Of a stretch of DNA of 44,426 bases, positions 17,601-26,600 are shown one piece after another (within the stretch, counting starts at the first letter, position 1; the number at the start of each line of letters is the position of its first letter). The notes beneath the pieces are model-generated. The model was not told the DNA's origin. It did no database searches and worked only from the letters and a program-made list of their open reading frames with translations. The stretch spans positions 1 to 44,426 of the forward strand of contig CAZNXJ010000037.1 of NCBI GenBank assembly GCA_964577115.1, read 5' to 3'. Origin of the DNA: CAZNXJ01 sp964577115 (GTDB lineage: Bacteria > Planctomycetota > Planctomycetia > Pirellulales > Pirellulaceae). The translations under genes were made by a program, and so were the position numbers.

Positions 17601-19196
17601 GTCGGGAAACTCGACCTGCTGTTCGGTCCAGGGCTCGAGCCAACCGTCGGGAATGCGGTGCGCGGAAAATTCGACAGCAAACGCTTCGCCCGGCTCGATT
17701 GCTCGCGGAAGCCGAACTCGAATCCTCGCACCTTGCTCGTCACTAAACCGTTCGAACGGCAACGTATTCCCCTCGGCATCGCGAACGGAAGTGATTTCCC
17801 AACCGGGCGCCGAGCGGAATCGCAGTTCAAAGAGCTTTTCAATTTTCGGTCGCAGCGAAAAGACACCGAGCAGCTCCTGGCGCCGTTCGTGCAACTGAAG
17901 CACAAGGTTCGTGACAACTTCAAGCTGCTGTGGAGGTCGTTCAAACTTGCCGCTCAATTCATAACCTGGGGTCGGCGCGTAGTACGCGAGTAGCGGGCGC
18001 ATCGATCGAACCTCACCCTGTCCGCGCTGCGTTGCGGCGGCGAACGGTTCGGCCAGTAGCGCTAGATCGATGGCGATGAGCTCCTGTTCGGCGACGTCGT
18101 GTAAACGCATCGCCTGCTCGACCATCAACCCGAGGACCGCGAGATGCCCGGCCGTGTCGCGCGGCGTTACGTGGGGAAACGTCCAGCGCTCGGGACGTTC
18201 TCCTAAACGAACAGCTGCCAGACGAATCGTGCATGTTTCGGTGACAGCCTGCTGAAGTTCGACGGTCACTCGCTGCATTCCGCCTTCGGCTGGCTCGGTG
18301 CTCCAGCGCGCCAACTGTTCGGCCGTTACATCTATAACTTCGAAGTCGGCGGGCATATCGAATTCGAATTGATCCGTGGCGCCGTGGAGTACCTGCATCG
18401 AGACGGTTGCCGTAAGCCGCTCGATCCCGATCGCCACCTCGTCGATGAGGACGCTGCGCGCCAGCACGACGCGGCGGTCCTGAAGGACGCGATTGTTCAG
18501 CGAAAACACCAGAGATAATGGCCCGCCAGGCGCGCTTAGCTCAAATTCGGTCGTCACGGGTGACTCGGTGACCTCGCGCTTCAGCACTTGGGCACCGCTC
18601 TTCAGTTCGACGTTGCCGGGCGCGACGCCTTTCAGTCGGTGAGTTGCCGCCGAGGGTAACCGAATCGCGAGAGACTGCTGAGCGGCCGAGGTGGCCAGCG
18701 GTGCCGTCATTTCCAACTTCAATACATGACGACCTTGTCCCTCGACAAACAGCGTCACCTTTCCGTCCGAAGCGCGTCCGAGGGCTGCTGGAGAATCGTC
18801 GAGTCGTGCGGTGCGCAGGCCAACGCCGGACAAATCGAGCGGGATCGCCTGAAGGCCCTCGTCGAGCACCTCGATCACTACTTCGCCTGACAAGCGTGCT
18901 CGACCGTCCTCAATCACAAGCGAGTACTCGCTGCTCTGAAGGACGGCTGGTATTGGCGGCGGAACGTCGGCAGGTCGCTTCGATTGGGCGAGCAGCCGCT
19001 TGTACTCGTCGCGCCCGAGGTACACGCGCTGCGGCGATGCTTCGAGCAGCACGTTCAGATCCTCGAACGGAACGTAGATCTCGCGGACGAGCGGTGGGCT
19101 CGCATCGGCGGGCGCTGGTTGCTGAGCAACTGCGAGGTGCGCGGAAAGCAGCAGGGCAAACGTTATGAGCACGGTGCAAGTTCGTGGCTCACGCAT
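11679..19196 (-). CDS. Giant two-module envelope protein, apparent tandem fusion
   Basis: A 2505-aa protein that I cannot assign to a named family. ATG 19196 places a signal peptide at the N-terminus (hydrophobic 8-22, AVA before Gln25). Module 1 (to about residue 1100) is beta-rich and starts with an IYVPF motif at 40-44. Three membrane segments follow (about 1105-1182), then a fourth (about 1200-1222) that looks like a signal peptide, with ANA before Gln. Module 2 starts again with an LIPY/LVPY motif pair and a YVELW. Both modules contain an LEIxLPxGAELWxVxV motif. Near the end are a long helical segment (about 2190-2280), a Gln-rich linker (about 2320), and a C-terminal membrane helix ending in KKRRN. 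It overlaps the upstream paralogue by 8 nt. The function is unknown; an envelope scaffold or surface protein is inferred. Confidence 0.85.
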   Translation of the reverse strand: MREPRTCTVLITFALLLSAHLAVAQQPAPADASPPLVREIYVPFEDLNVLLEASPQRVYLGRDEYKRLLAQSKRPADVPPPIPAVLQSSEYSLVIEDGRARLSGEVVIEVLDEGLQAIPLDLSGVGLRTARLDDSPAALGRASDGKVTLFVEGQGRHVLKLEMTAPLATSAAQQSLAIRLPSAATHRLKGVAPGNVELKSGAQVLKREVTESPVTTEFELSAPGGPLSLVFSLNNRVLQDRRVVLARSVLIDEVAIGIERLTATVSMQVLHGATDQFEFDMPADFEVIDVTAEQLARWSTEPAEGGMQRVTVELQQAVTETCTIRLAAVRLGERPERWTFPHVTPRDTAGHLAVLGLMVEQAMRLHDVAEQELIAIDLALLAEPFAAATQRGQGEVRSMRPLLAYYAPTPGYELSGKFERPPQQLEVVTNLVLQLHERRQELLGVFSLRPKIEKLFELRFRSAPGWEITSVRDAEGNTLPFERFSDEQGARIRVRLPRAIEPGEAFAVEFSAHRIPDGWLEPWTEQQVEFPDFAVEDAARESGALALELPNDLVARPEQLEQLSPLNDDERAEFGLSDAIDLALRFDQRPYAASFRIERKQPNLTARSVSFFRIEKTGLHAYYEVEFTVREATTRRLRFALPVSTPAEVTIRGVGNSAVKEATSSVQDGERRWDVLLAENIPLDDQQLGRAVIGITFQQSLAEPFTDFELPQITAVGVEHQSGLLAVEGDAELQTRVVTVARRVDIGELSSAQYEVGRHLLGAYGYVGEPPEVRVYAERPALHALPAAIVERAELWTIFTPNGHAQTTARLQLRTAALLLEIELPEGAELWSVLVDDTPATPQRAGSALLVNLLAAPERPLRQIDITYGFPVRASRLWGRIRAEAPQLRLATEGGAEARRVPIADVHWRMLLPKGYRLSKSNGTVAPVSDVERPHPFRLATEFYRHLFAAMDTQMPTRAGAEPAEALVESLTLDDAASMKSAAPETAPFASSGAPLEFTAPRPELESASGEASNRRKFGTFEDTTPPANLGDSLRARRPADEPAQQAGPGRGVDSLATGRDGTLALMGVRSLRVDMQRAFQHADAQQIAELQSLGDDPQISVRVVHHARIVYAAWATGLLVGLIGLRLTGAPWRWKLGFIGVIVMLAFVLPAMAGGLHELELLAEAAVLATMILLPFYVVLDMVRHFVRSLFRHVFAGRWLVVARAVSIALVICVLLALVFSSTANAQDVVNVEQLLNELNLGPAVALPEDAILIPYDPDKDLDPREQAEQILVPYATYVELWNRANPDRPIGERPLPTEVVIGNAKFHAVLEDDDDLAIDGTITIESFVDGPAVVRLPFAGGVLLFATLDGQPARLQILTADAQQDPPPQISATIVPAPPVPPAMLSLVVSGRGSKQLELKLRLKLERQGGWRRAEAMLPMGAVGELSLTAAQPQTEVRLSGVADKAHWVLADAGERIETALLPATRLNLQWRPKVAEGQVDAALTANSSIAVDVQPSGINVAWQLELAFGRGRRDVFHLGAPEGFLIQRVLGDNVRGWTAETQEGRQRIRVELLRAASGREQITLLLSCDAAAAKQQATKITVPVLTVEDAALVQGTIAIRRSAMLNLRTLRSAGLQRTQPDSAAAEALMSAAGAPQPPLPMIMYQVLRFSSANYSLELESQTAEPQVNAELRAIWRISERQMTFEAQFVIHTERAPLHRAVIDLPTEFQVERVSEPEHAVTEFEGGRRLTVYLGEGRTGSFTLTIAGTLGDPDLGAPLNIPVVRLNGAQRQSGQLVVQVDPAFRVRAEKLSDSNLLPLEQTSQWLAADQRELARSGLALELRSTDYRGRLVLERREPLVRYTTLSNVHLTRRALEETVLIEWQVERAGIQQLRFLLPARMAAARIRVPALRHRTVEPGFGTEDDPRVRVTLELQDELMDTIRVIIEHDQVLSTDPHPAPIPIVETGEPLEQYVTIQNSSRDEVIVVDRVAMNELARQQNRWRRLADLDATLGFIVQRGADKSKLVVQTQPRKALETVGARIGLAETVLTVDSSGAYRAVQQLRVENSTLQFLEIALPDGAELWTVHVAGQPVKPAEPDNDETATDVRIPLVKTQAGDADYPVRIVYAGQLDNLSSLQRVSFPIARTVNVNVELSQLTLYLPDSQRWFNFRGARRLDNRADYAQGYESYFESQLLKVSRAISSGSEFDRQRARQNLTELEKHLDANRDQFALLYRSNSKLAAQNLANLQLLAEARSQLQEEASSTDTAQIDNREILYETFKDQRYRRATNIAANNRMNFAYEAPSEVPVKLTPEGEPRFDKRWFHDNKLSSIPGSEAPEQQMQQQQQPATSPRIVITEPVKDLKQLGAGIQMRRSLERADSESSAKSNGEQAEPSSQMAAVPQGDGGAEVQEFGRAAQAEQRTDRPSLSFTGPQAGPALPYDPSVQADGLGGEPPPAVVTGLASLELAVPQRGAVFYFRAARGELNVSAQTIATGEYYRTVRIAIGTALAIALAFVLRKKRRN

Positions 19197-22100
19197 GGCT
19201 GCTGTCTCCCGGGCCGGATTTCGGCTCCTCCTGAGGCGACGATGAATCTGGGGATTCGTCCGCCGGCACGAAGACCGGGGCCAACGCGTCGTCGGGTGGG
19301 GGCGTGGCAAGCGACGTGCTGCCGGCGCCGAGTGCCATCACGACACCATGCCGATGCCAAAACGTAATCAGCTTGACGATTTCGGCCGTGGTCCAGAGCA
19401 GTAAGACGGCGATTCCTGCGAGCACAAACTTGCCGTCGAGCAGATACATCGCGGCGGTTGGCCAGAAGACGCCGGCCAGCACAATGGCCGTGAGGACGAG
19501 CCCGATGGCGATCAGCTTGTCACGCACGGGTCTCAGTAGAAACGCAACCGCGATTCCAACCGCGATCATGAATAGCAGCGAATCGAGCCACCGTCCGTCC
19601 ACGGTACGCAGGCGCAATGCCGATTGCGGCGGATCAGCAGGACGTAGCGTCACGAGCAGATATCGCTGACCTTGAACACTGAAGCCACTAAGCGGCTCGC
19701 CGACGACCGGAATACCCTCCGCCAGCTCCTTGTAAATCTGTGCATCCGATTTCACGTCCCAAGGAGGTCGGCTCACTAGGGTCGTTGCTGTGCTGACTCG
19801 CCACGGATTGAATTTTTCGAGATGCCAAGGCCCAGCGGTGCCCAGTAGTGCGAGCTCTTCGGGCAGGTATACGCTCAAGTACACCTGCCCCACCGCTGGT
19901 TCCTCAGGGAAGGTGGGGAAGTCGAGCGTCCGTGATTTGCCAGATACGGTGTAGCGCAGCTCGACGAGCATCGGCTGATCGGCTGCCTGGCCGACGAGCG
20001 GTATGTAATACTGCTGGTCGTCGCCTCGTTCGAGTGTTACTGGCTGGCCATTGATGCGCAGCGGCTGCGCGTCAAATGACTGGTCGGGATCGACGCGGTC
20101 GGGGAATCGGACTTCGAGCCGCTGACGTGCGCTCTGCAAGCGGTACAGCGCATGCACATCAACCTGGTCACTGCGCGTGACGACCATCCGTAGCAGCGCC
20201 GCTTCGATGCTGGTCCGCTTCACCTCGACCAATTGGTACCGCGTGGCGCTGAACGTCAGGGACCAGTCCTGCTGAAATTCAAACGCTCGAGCCGCAGCGA
20301 CTGGCGGGCTGCCGGGCATCAAGTCGTGCTGCGGATCGATCGGCCGCAGTCCTGTAAGTTCGCCGGAGGGACGGATGTCGATTGTGTCGCTCTTGGCAGC
20401 GACAATTTGGCCCCAGGTACGGTCCGTGCCCTGTGGCACCAGGCGAGGAACCGGAACTTCAGCGCTTTCACCGATGCCCAGCGCGTTGATCGATTGTTGC
20501 CATTCGAGCGTGATTGCTTGCTCGCCGATCAGTTCCGTTTCTCCGATGAATTGCCAGGCCACGTAGCCTTCGGCGACGTCGTCCGGCTGAGGGTTCATCA
20601 CCTGGTCACGCATCGAAGGCGTGGTGTTGCGGAGATGTGACGAGATCGATTCCGGCACGTCAATGCGCAGCACACTCGCCGGGCTGTAGCGAATTTCGTA
20701 GAAGAACCGAGCATCGTAGCGCACGGCTCCCGATTCGATGTTCGCGATGAGCAGATGGCGCGCGAGCACCTGCGGCTTGCGACGTTCCGCGGCGAGAGTC
20801 AATTGAACATCGTCGCGTGCGTAGGTCAGCGCGAGCACTTCGCGCATCGCCGCAAACCGCTCACCGCGGCGCAGATAACCAACGCCTTCGGTTGCTTCGG
20901 CAAACGAGACGTTCTGCGCGTTTCGCTGCGTCGAAGCGCTTACGCGGAGGCTCTCTGGAGCGAATGCGACCAGGTAACCCGTGAATTGCTGCACCTCGGT
21001 GCTGGCGACGCGCGGTATGGCGAGCGGCAGCGACGACGCCTTGCCGGTGGGGGCGATCAGGTTCGGGTCGTCGAGGCGGCGTGCGAGCTGGACGAACAGA
21101 CCGACCTGGCCTTCTGCTTTCCCAGCAAGATTGACGGTCCACCGGCCGGGCTGGTTTGGATCGGCATGGTAGGCATCGACGGCAGCCGGGGCGAAACCTT
21201 CCGCTGCTTGCCCGCGTATCTGACGGACTTCGTAATCGGCGGGGATGTCGAGCGGCAATTGAAAGACGCCCGCACGCTCGACGGTGTACAGCGCCAGTAA
21301 ATCGACCGTCCACTGTTCAGGTTCGAGGTACGCATGGACGTACTGCTTTACTCGGATGCGCGGCTCGATTTTCTCTACGTCGATCGACAGTTCGAACGGC
21401 AGCGCTGCATAGCGGTAAACGGCTTCCCACGACTCGCCAGTTAACTGCTCGGGCAGTTCGGACGTGTCGAGTTGCAAGAGTCCCGTGCGTACGGCGGTCG
21501 TCCCGCGAAGCGTGGGCGCGAGGCGCAATGCGACGAGCCCCTGCTGGCGGCTGACATCGAACGCTCGCACGACAGGAACTGCAACGGTGGCCCGGTCGAC
21601 GTCCGAGAGGAATCGTTCGAGATCGATCGTCACCGTCTGTTGCGCCTTGGCGGGCTCGAACAGGTGCACGGTGATGCGCTGCACGTCACCTTCCGTGGTG
21701 AGTTCCCATTGTCGCACGTTGGCGTCAAACACCGCCGCGACTTTGTGGTCGGCGGGGACGCCGATTTCGAGTTGGGTTAGCTCCGACCGATTGATGTGAT
21801 AGTCGAGACGCGTCCGCGTCCGCATCACCCCTTCTTCGATGCTGACCTGTTGTTCGGCTTGCACGGCGACGAGAGCCGCGAGCCCGCTTGCGCCTTCGGA
21901 TTTCGGATTCCAATCGATCGTGATCGCGTCGGCCGCTCCGACGAATGCGAGAATCGCCGTTTCTTTTTCAGACGCGTTGTCGTCCTCATTGGCAGGCTGA
22001 GTGGCCGCGATGAGCGGCCGAATGTCGATCTTCACGCCTTCGTCCGGAATCCGCACTTCCCAGCGATTGACCGGAGCCTGGGGCGTTTGAATGGAAACCG

Positions 22101-22683
22101 AGTTTTTGCCTGGCGACTTCTGGATGGCCTTCGCGTACTCGAGCTTCAACTCGATGCGCGCGGGATCCATCTCACGGGCTCGTTGAACGAGCAAGGCGTA
22201 CCCGCCGTCGGGGAGTCGCACGAGCCGAGCGGGCTGCTCGCCGATCGTGGCTCGGCGAATTGCCGCATCGCTCAGCCGCAGAGGGATCTGGTGCCAACCG
22301 TCTTTGAGGAGCTCGATGTGCAGGGTGGCTTCGACGAGCAACACGTCGGCCTGCGCGGTGGCGCGGCTGTCGATTTCGGCGATCAGTGCATCGACCGGGG
22401 GACGCGGTTCGGGATCGTCTCGCTGCGCCTGCTGGGCAGCTCGCCAAAGCTCCTGAAATTTCTCATACGGTACAAAAACCCCGCGCCCTTCTTTCTCGAA
22501 GACCGTCCGCAACTTGTTGTATGGAACGTAAATCGTTTGCTCGCGCAGGGCGGGTTTCGGCGATTCGGGCGACGGTGTGTCGGCCGATTCTTCCTGTGCT
22601 GATAAGCGAGCGGTCATCAGCAGAACCGTGCACAGGGCCATGCCCAACAGCACGGCAGGCCGCAGAGCCGTTACGAAACGCAT
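19189..22683 (-). CDS. Large envelope protein, single-module paralogue of the giant protein
   Basis: A 1164-aa protein of no family I recognise. ATG 22683 gives a signal peptide (hydrophobic 10-24, LSA before Gln30). IYVPY is at residues 51-55, FVPY at 70-73 and ELW at 78-80. The same motif pair opens both modules of the gene downstream. A long beta-rich ectodomain follows, including a TQLEIGVPADHKV segment that resembles FEFDMPADFEV in the giant protein. Near the C-terminus are three membrane helices (about 1030-1106) and then an acidic, Pro/Ser-rich tail of about 58 residues. With a cleaved signal peptide the tail would be cytoplasmic. The stop overlaps the next start (ATGCGTGA), so the two genes are probably translationally coupled. 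It is divergent from the gene at 22896. The function is unknown. Confidence 0.85.
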   Translation of the reverse strand: MRFVTALRPAVLLGMALCTVLLMTARLSAQEESADTPSPESPKPALREQTIYVPYNKLRTVFEKEGRGVFVPYEKFQELWRAAQQAQRDDPEPRPPVDALIAEIDSRATAQADVLLVEATLHIELLKDGWHQIPLRLSDAAIRRATIGEQPARLVRLPDGGYALLVQRAREMDPARIELKLEYAKAIQKSPGKNSVSIQTPQAPVNRWEVRIPDEGVKIDIRPLIAATQPANEDDNASEKETAILAFVGAADAITIDWNPKSEGASGLAALVAVQAEQQVSIEEGVMRTRTRLDYHINRSELTQLEIGVPADHKVAAVFDANVRQWELTTEGDVQRITVHLFEPAKAQQTVTIDLERFLSDVDRATVAVPVVRAFDVSRQQGLVALRLAPTLRGTTAVRTGLLQLDTSELPEQLTGESWEAVYRYAALPFELSIDVEKIEPRIRVKQYVHAYLEPEQWTVDLLALYTVERAGVFQLPLDIPADYEVRQIRGQAAEGFAPAAVDAYHADPNQPGRWTVNLAGKAEGQVGLFVQLARRLDDPNLIAPTGKASSLPLAIPRVASTEVQQFTGYLVAFAPESLRVSASTQRNAQNVSFAEATEGVGYLRRGERFAAMREVLALTYARDDVQLTLAAERRKPQVLARHLLIANIESGAVRYDARFFYEIRYSPASVLRIDVPESISSHLRNTTPSMRDQVMNPQPDDVAEGYVAWQFIGETELIGEQAITLEWQQSINALGIGESAEVPVPRLVPQGTDRTWGQIVAAKSDTIDIRPSGELTGLRPIDPQHDLMPGSPPVAAARAFEFQQDWSLTFSATRYQLVEVKRTSIEAALLRMVVTRSDQVDVHALYRLQSARQRLEVRFPDRVDPDQSFDAQPLRINGQPVTLERGDDQQYYIPLVGQAADQPMLVELRYTVSGKSRTLDFPTFPEEPAVGQVYLSVYLPEELALLGTAGPWHLEKFNPWRVSTATTLVSRPPWDVKSDAQIYKELAEGIPVVGEPLSGFSVQGQRYLLVTLRPADPPQSALRLRTVDGRWLDSLLFMIAVGIAVAFLLRPVRDKLIAIGLVLTAIVLAGVFWPTAAMYLLDGKFVLAGIAVLLLWTTAEIVKLITFWHRHGVVMALGAGSTSLATPPPDDALAPVFVPADESPDSSSPQEEPKSGPGDSSHA

Positions 22684-22895
22684 GACACTCAAGCCCCTGT
22701 TTGACGGACTAGCGAACACGGCGCCGGGCCAAGATTGGTCGTGGCAGGGCGAACCAAGAAATAGAAAAACGCTTGCAGGCCGGATTCGGCTGAAGGTAAG
22801 ACGAAGTACACGGGCGAGCAGTTTTGGAGCTCGTCCAAATTCTCTTACGTGGCCTTTGAACAGGCGTGACGTCGCGCCGGACGAGGTGAATATTG

Positions 22896-23588
22896 ATGAT
22901 TCATCGCCGCGGATGCGCTGCGCTTGTCGTGCTTCTGGCCATGGTCTTGCCGGCACGGGCCAATAACTCGGCGGCCGCGACCGCTCGCCCTGCCCCCATT
23001 CCCACCGGTTCGCTGCTCGTTCTCACGAATAGCAACAAACTGGTCGCTCGGTGGACGAGCGCCGAGGTGACGCATGTTGCCATCGCGGTCGAGGAAGACG
23101 GGCACGTGTGGGTGTATGAGGCGACGCCGAGTAAAGTGCGGCGTATTGCGCTGGCCGAATACCGCGAGGAACTGGCCGAACAGAATCGAAGCCGCACGAC
23201 ACCGATGGCGCTGTGGGTGATGACTCCCGATCGGCCCTTCGACAAGCGCGAGCAACTCGTCATGCAGCGCTATCTCGACGCGCAGCTCGGCCGTCGCTAC
23301 TCGATCAAAAACTACGTTCGCAGCCGGCCGGGAGACGGCATTCACTGCGCCGAATTGGCTTCCTCGGCACTCCAACAAACCGGCCGTTATCTCTTCGGTC
23401 CCCACTATGCCATCAGTCCCGCTCGGCTCGTGAAAGTGCTCGAACATACGTATGACGAGCCGAGTGCGCTGGCGCTGCCGAGGCCGATTAAAAACGAATC
23501 GTGGTGCCAACGGTCTTGGAAATGGTGGGGCGGTTGGGCAGACTGGTGTGCGTGGTCGTGCTATGAAACGTGCACCTTCTGCTGGTAA
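22896..23588 (+). CDS. YiiX-like permuted NlpC/P60 protein with Cys/Trp-rich tail
   Basis: A 230-aa exported protein with a signal peptide (LVVLLAMVLPARA). The order of likely catalytic residues fits the permuted papain-like (YiiX/DUF830, NlpC/P60 superfamily) fold: His in VTHVAIAV near residue 60, Glu in VYEATP near 75, then Cys in HCAELAS near 152. Such enzymes hydrolyse amide or ester bonds, often in cell-wall or lipid substrates; the substrate here is unknown. The last 31 residues hold eight Trp and five Cys, which is not part of the family fold. ATG 22896 is preceded by AGGTGA (22884-22889) at good spacing and is favoured over the TTG at 22893. The next gene starts 15 nt after the stop, so the two are probably cotranscribed. 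Confidence 0.82.
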   Translation: MIHRRGCAALVVLLAMVLPARANNSAAATARPAPIPTGSLLVLTNSNKLVARWTSAEVTHVAIAVEEDGHVWVYEATPSKVRRIALAEYREELAEQNRSRTTPMALWVMTPDRPFDKREQLVMQRYLDAQLGRRYSIKNYVRSRPGDGIHCAELASSALQQTGRYLFGPHYAISPARLVKVLEHTYDEPSALALPRPIKNESWCQRSWKWWGGWADWCAWSCYETCTFCW

Positions 23589-23603
23589 GACAAATCAGAC
23601 TCC

Positions 23604-26600
23604 ATGCGCATCGCGGAAGTTTGCCGAGCGGCATCCGCCGGACTCGCCACTGTCGGAGGGTGGCTTGGTCTCGCCCTGCTGGTCTCCTGTCCGGTTGCCG
23701 CCGAGGAAGAACGCGCGCCTCTTGCTCTTCCCGAAGGCTTTCACGCGACACTCTACGCCGACGACCCGCTGGCCCACGACATTTTCTGTATGACGATTGA
23801 CACAGCCGGGCGCGTGGTCGTGTCGGGGCCGGGCTACATTCGCGCACTGGTGGATGATGACGGAGATGGCCGGGCCGATCGCGCCGAAACGCTGGTCGAT
23901 GGACCGGCGACCGGTGCACAAGGCATGTTTTTCGACGGCGACGACTTGTATTGCGTCGGCGATGGAGGTGTCCTCCGCTATCGCGATCACAATGGTGACG
24001 GCCGCTGGGATGAATCTCCGCAGATAATGTTCTTGATTCGTACGGGCGGCGAGCATCACGCACATGCTCTGCGGCGTGGTCCCGACGGATGCTGGTATCT
24101 GCTCGTGGGTAACGACACGGGCGTCAACGTCGATCATGCACAGGGAGCATCGCCCGTGCAGAAGCCCGAAGCCGGCGCTCTGTTGCGGTTTGCTCCCAAT
24201 TTTTCGAAGTGCGAAGTTTACGCCGATGGGTTCCGGAACGCCTACGATTTCGACTTTCATCCGTACGGCGATGTGTTCGTCTATGACAGCGACGGTGAAC
24301 GCGATGTCTCGTTGCCGTGGTATCAGCCGACGCGCGTGTTTCACGTCCTGGCTGGGTCCCACGCCGGATGGTTAAGTCGTAGTTGGAAGCGTCCCGATGA
24401 ATACTGCGATATGCCGCCGGTCGTGGCGCGGCTTGGTCGAGGTTCGCCGACGGGCGTCGTCATGTATCGGCATGAAGCGTTTCCCGAACCCTACCGCGAC
24501 GCGTTGTTTGTCGCGGACTGGACGTTTGGCCGGGTCGTCGCACTGCCACTAAAGCTGGATGAGGCCACGGGGCGGTGGAAGACCGAGCCGATCGAATTTG
24601 CGAGCTCGGTGGGACAGTTCGGCTTTGCGCCCACGGATCTCGAAGTGGGGCCGGACGGATCGCTGTTCATCAGTGTTGGCGGGCGCGGTACGCGCGGCGG
24701 CGTGTACCGCATCACATGGAACGGAGACAACTCCGAAACGCTCCGCGAGGAAAATGCCGTCGAGGCTGACCCACAGCTACAGCGCTGCTTGGGAAGCCCC
24801 ATGCCGCTCAGCAGTTTCTCTCGCAGCCGTGCGCTCACGGCCGCGTACATGCTGGGCCGAGAGCAGCTCGAAGCCGCCGTCATTAACCCGCAGCTTCCCT
24901 TGCTATGGCGCGTGCGCGCCGTGGAGCTGGCTACCGAGTGTTTTGGCGGGTTGAGCTCGTCGGCGCATGCGGCGCTCCGCAATGCCCCCGCGCCCCTACG
25001 TGCGCGAGCGGCATGGTCGATCGGTCGAACGGAACGCGAAACCTATGCGCTTGACGAGCTTGACGGGTACCTCGCAGCCGACGAACCGCTGGTCGTACGC
25101 CATGCCGCAGAACGGCTCACCACCATCTGCTTGACGATGCCCAGCGTTGCCAATAGCGATCGGTTCCTGCGCATTGCCGCGCATTCGGAACCTTCCGTCC
25201 GGCATTTCGCGACGATGCTGCCGGTGGCCGATTATCAGCCCACACAGTGGCCGGCGGAGCGGCAACGAGTGATCCAGGCCGAACTGACGACGCTGCGCGG
25301 ACGCGTAACGCGGCGATCGAGTTGGAATGCAGACGTGTTACAGCGAGCGGCCGAAATGTGGGACGCACGTTTGCCGATCGAGATGCAGCGCGAGATCGTG
25401 CGCATTCTTCAGCTCGCCGCCGGAGACATGGGGCCGCGCGAAGGACGAGCGGCCGTGTATGACGGGTACGCGAGCCGTACCGAGTTGCCGCTCGGCGAGC
25501 AACCGTTCAAAGAACTCGTGAGCAAGATCGAAGCGTGGTTTCCGACTGGCGACGAGCAGCTCGACAACGAGCTGATTCGGCTGGCCGCGATGATTGAAGC
25601 GAATTCGGAGCCCCTGGCTCGGCACATCGTGGGGCGGCTTAACGAGGAATCGTCGCCGATCGACGACTTGCACGCACTCATCGCTCTGTCGCGCATGCCG
25701 GTGGCGCTGCGTGACGAGGACCGACGCGCCGTGGCTCACGCACTGGTTGCGCTCGAGGACAAGCTCGACGAGCGTTCATGGCGCAGCGATCGGAATTGGG
25801 ATCCGCGCCTTGCCGAGCTGTACGACGCGTGGCTGAAGCGGGATCGGCGCATGGCCAGCGAGCTACTTACGGCGCCGCGATTGGGCCACCCAGGGCACGT
25901 GCGGCTCATCGCGCTGCTCTCACCAGAACTGAAGAACCAAGCTCGACGACGCTTTGCCGAGCGGCTCGCGAACGATGCGGAGTATCCGCTCTCGCCGCAG
26001 CTCGTGCGCGAGCTCTTTGCGCTTGGCGACGCGGAGGTAGAGCGGCTAGTGCGCGAGCGGGCCGAGTTTGGGGAAGCGCGGCTCGCGGTCATTCGGCAAC
26101 TCGCCGAGCGGGCTAGCGCCGAAGACGAGTTGTTTTTTCTTGAAGGACTGCGTAGTGGTGATGCCGAGCTGGCCGCGCGGTGTTTGGATGCGCTGGAAAA
26201 ACTCCCGGCGGCGGAGGACCTACCCGGGCAGCTGGCCGGACTCGTGCAATTGCTGGTGACGAGCAGCCGGGACGCCGAGTACGCTCCGCTGCGCGAACGG
26301 GCGGCTCGGCGACTTCAGCAGCTGACCGGAATCGATCATGGTTTCGTGCTCAATTCGAAAGAGCGCGGGCGCCAGGACGAGCTCGTTCGGCGCTGGGTTC
26401 AGTGGCTGCATGACGAGTATCCGGAGCAAGCGCGGCGGTGGCTGAAGTCGACGGCCAATCCGGCAACGCTGCTCGCTCGCTTTCGCGATGTGCCGTGGAC
26501 GGCGGGTGATCCGCAGCGCGGCCGCCGTGTGTTCGAGCGGGAGTCGTGTGCGGCATGCCACCGAGGCCGCACGGCGCTGGGCCCCGACCTGGCTGGGGTG

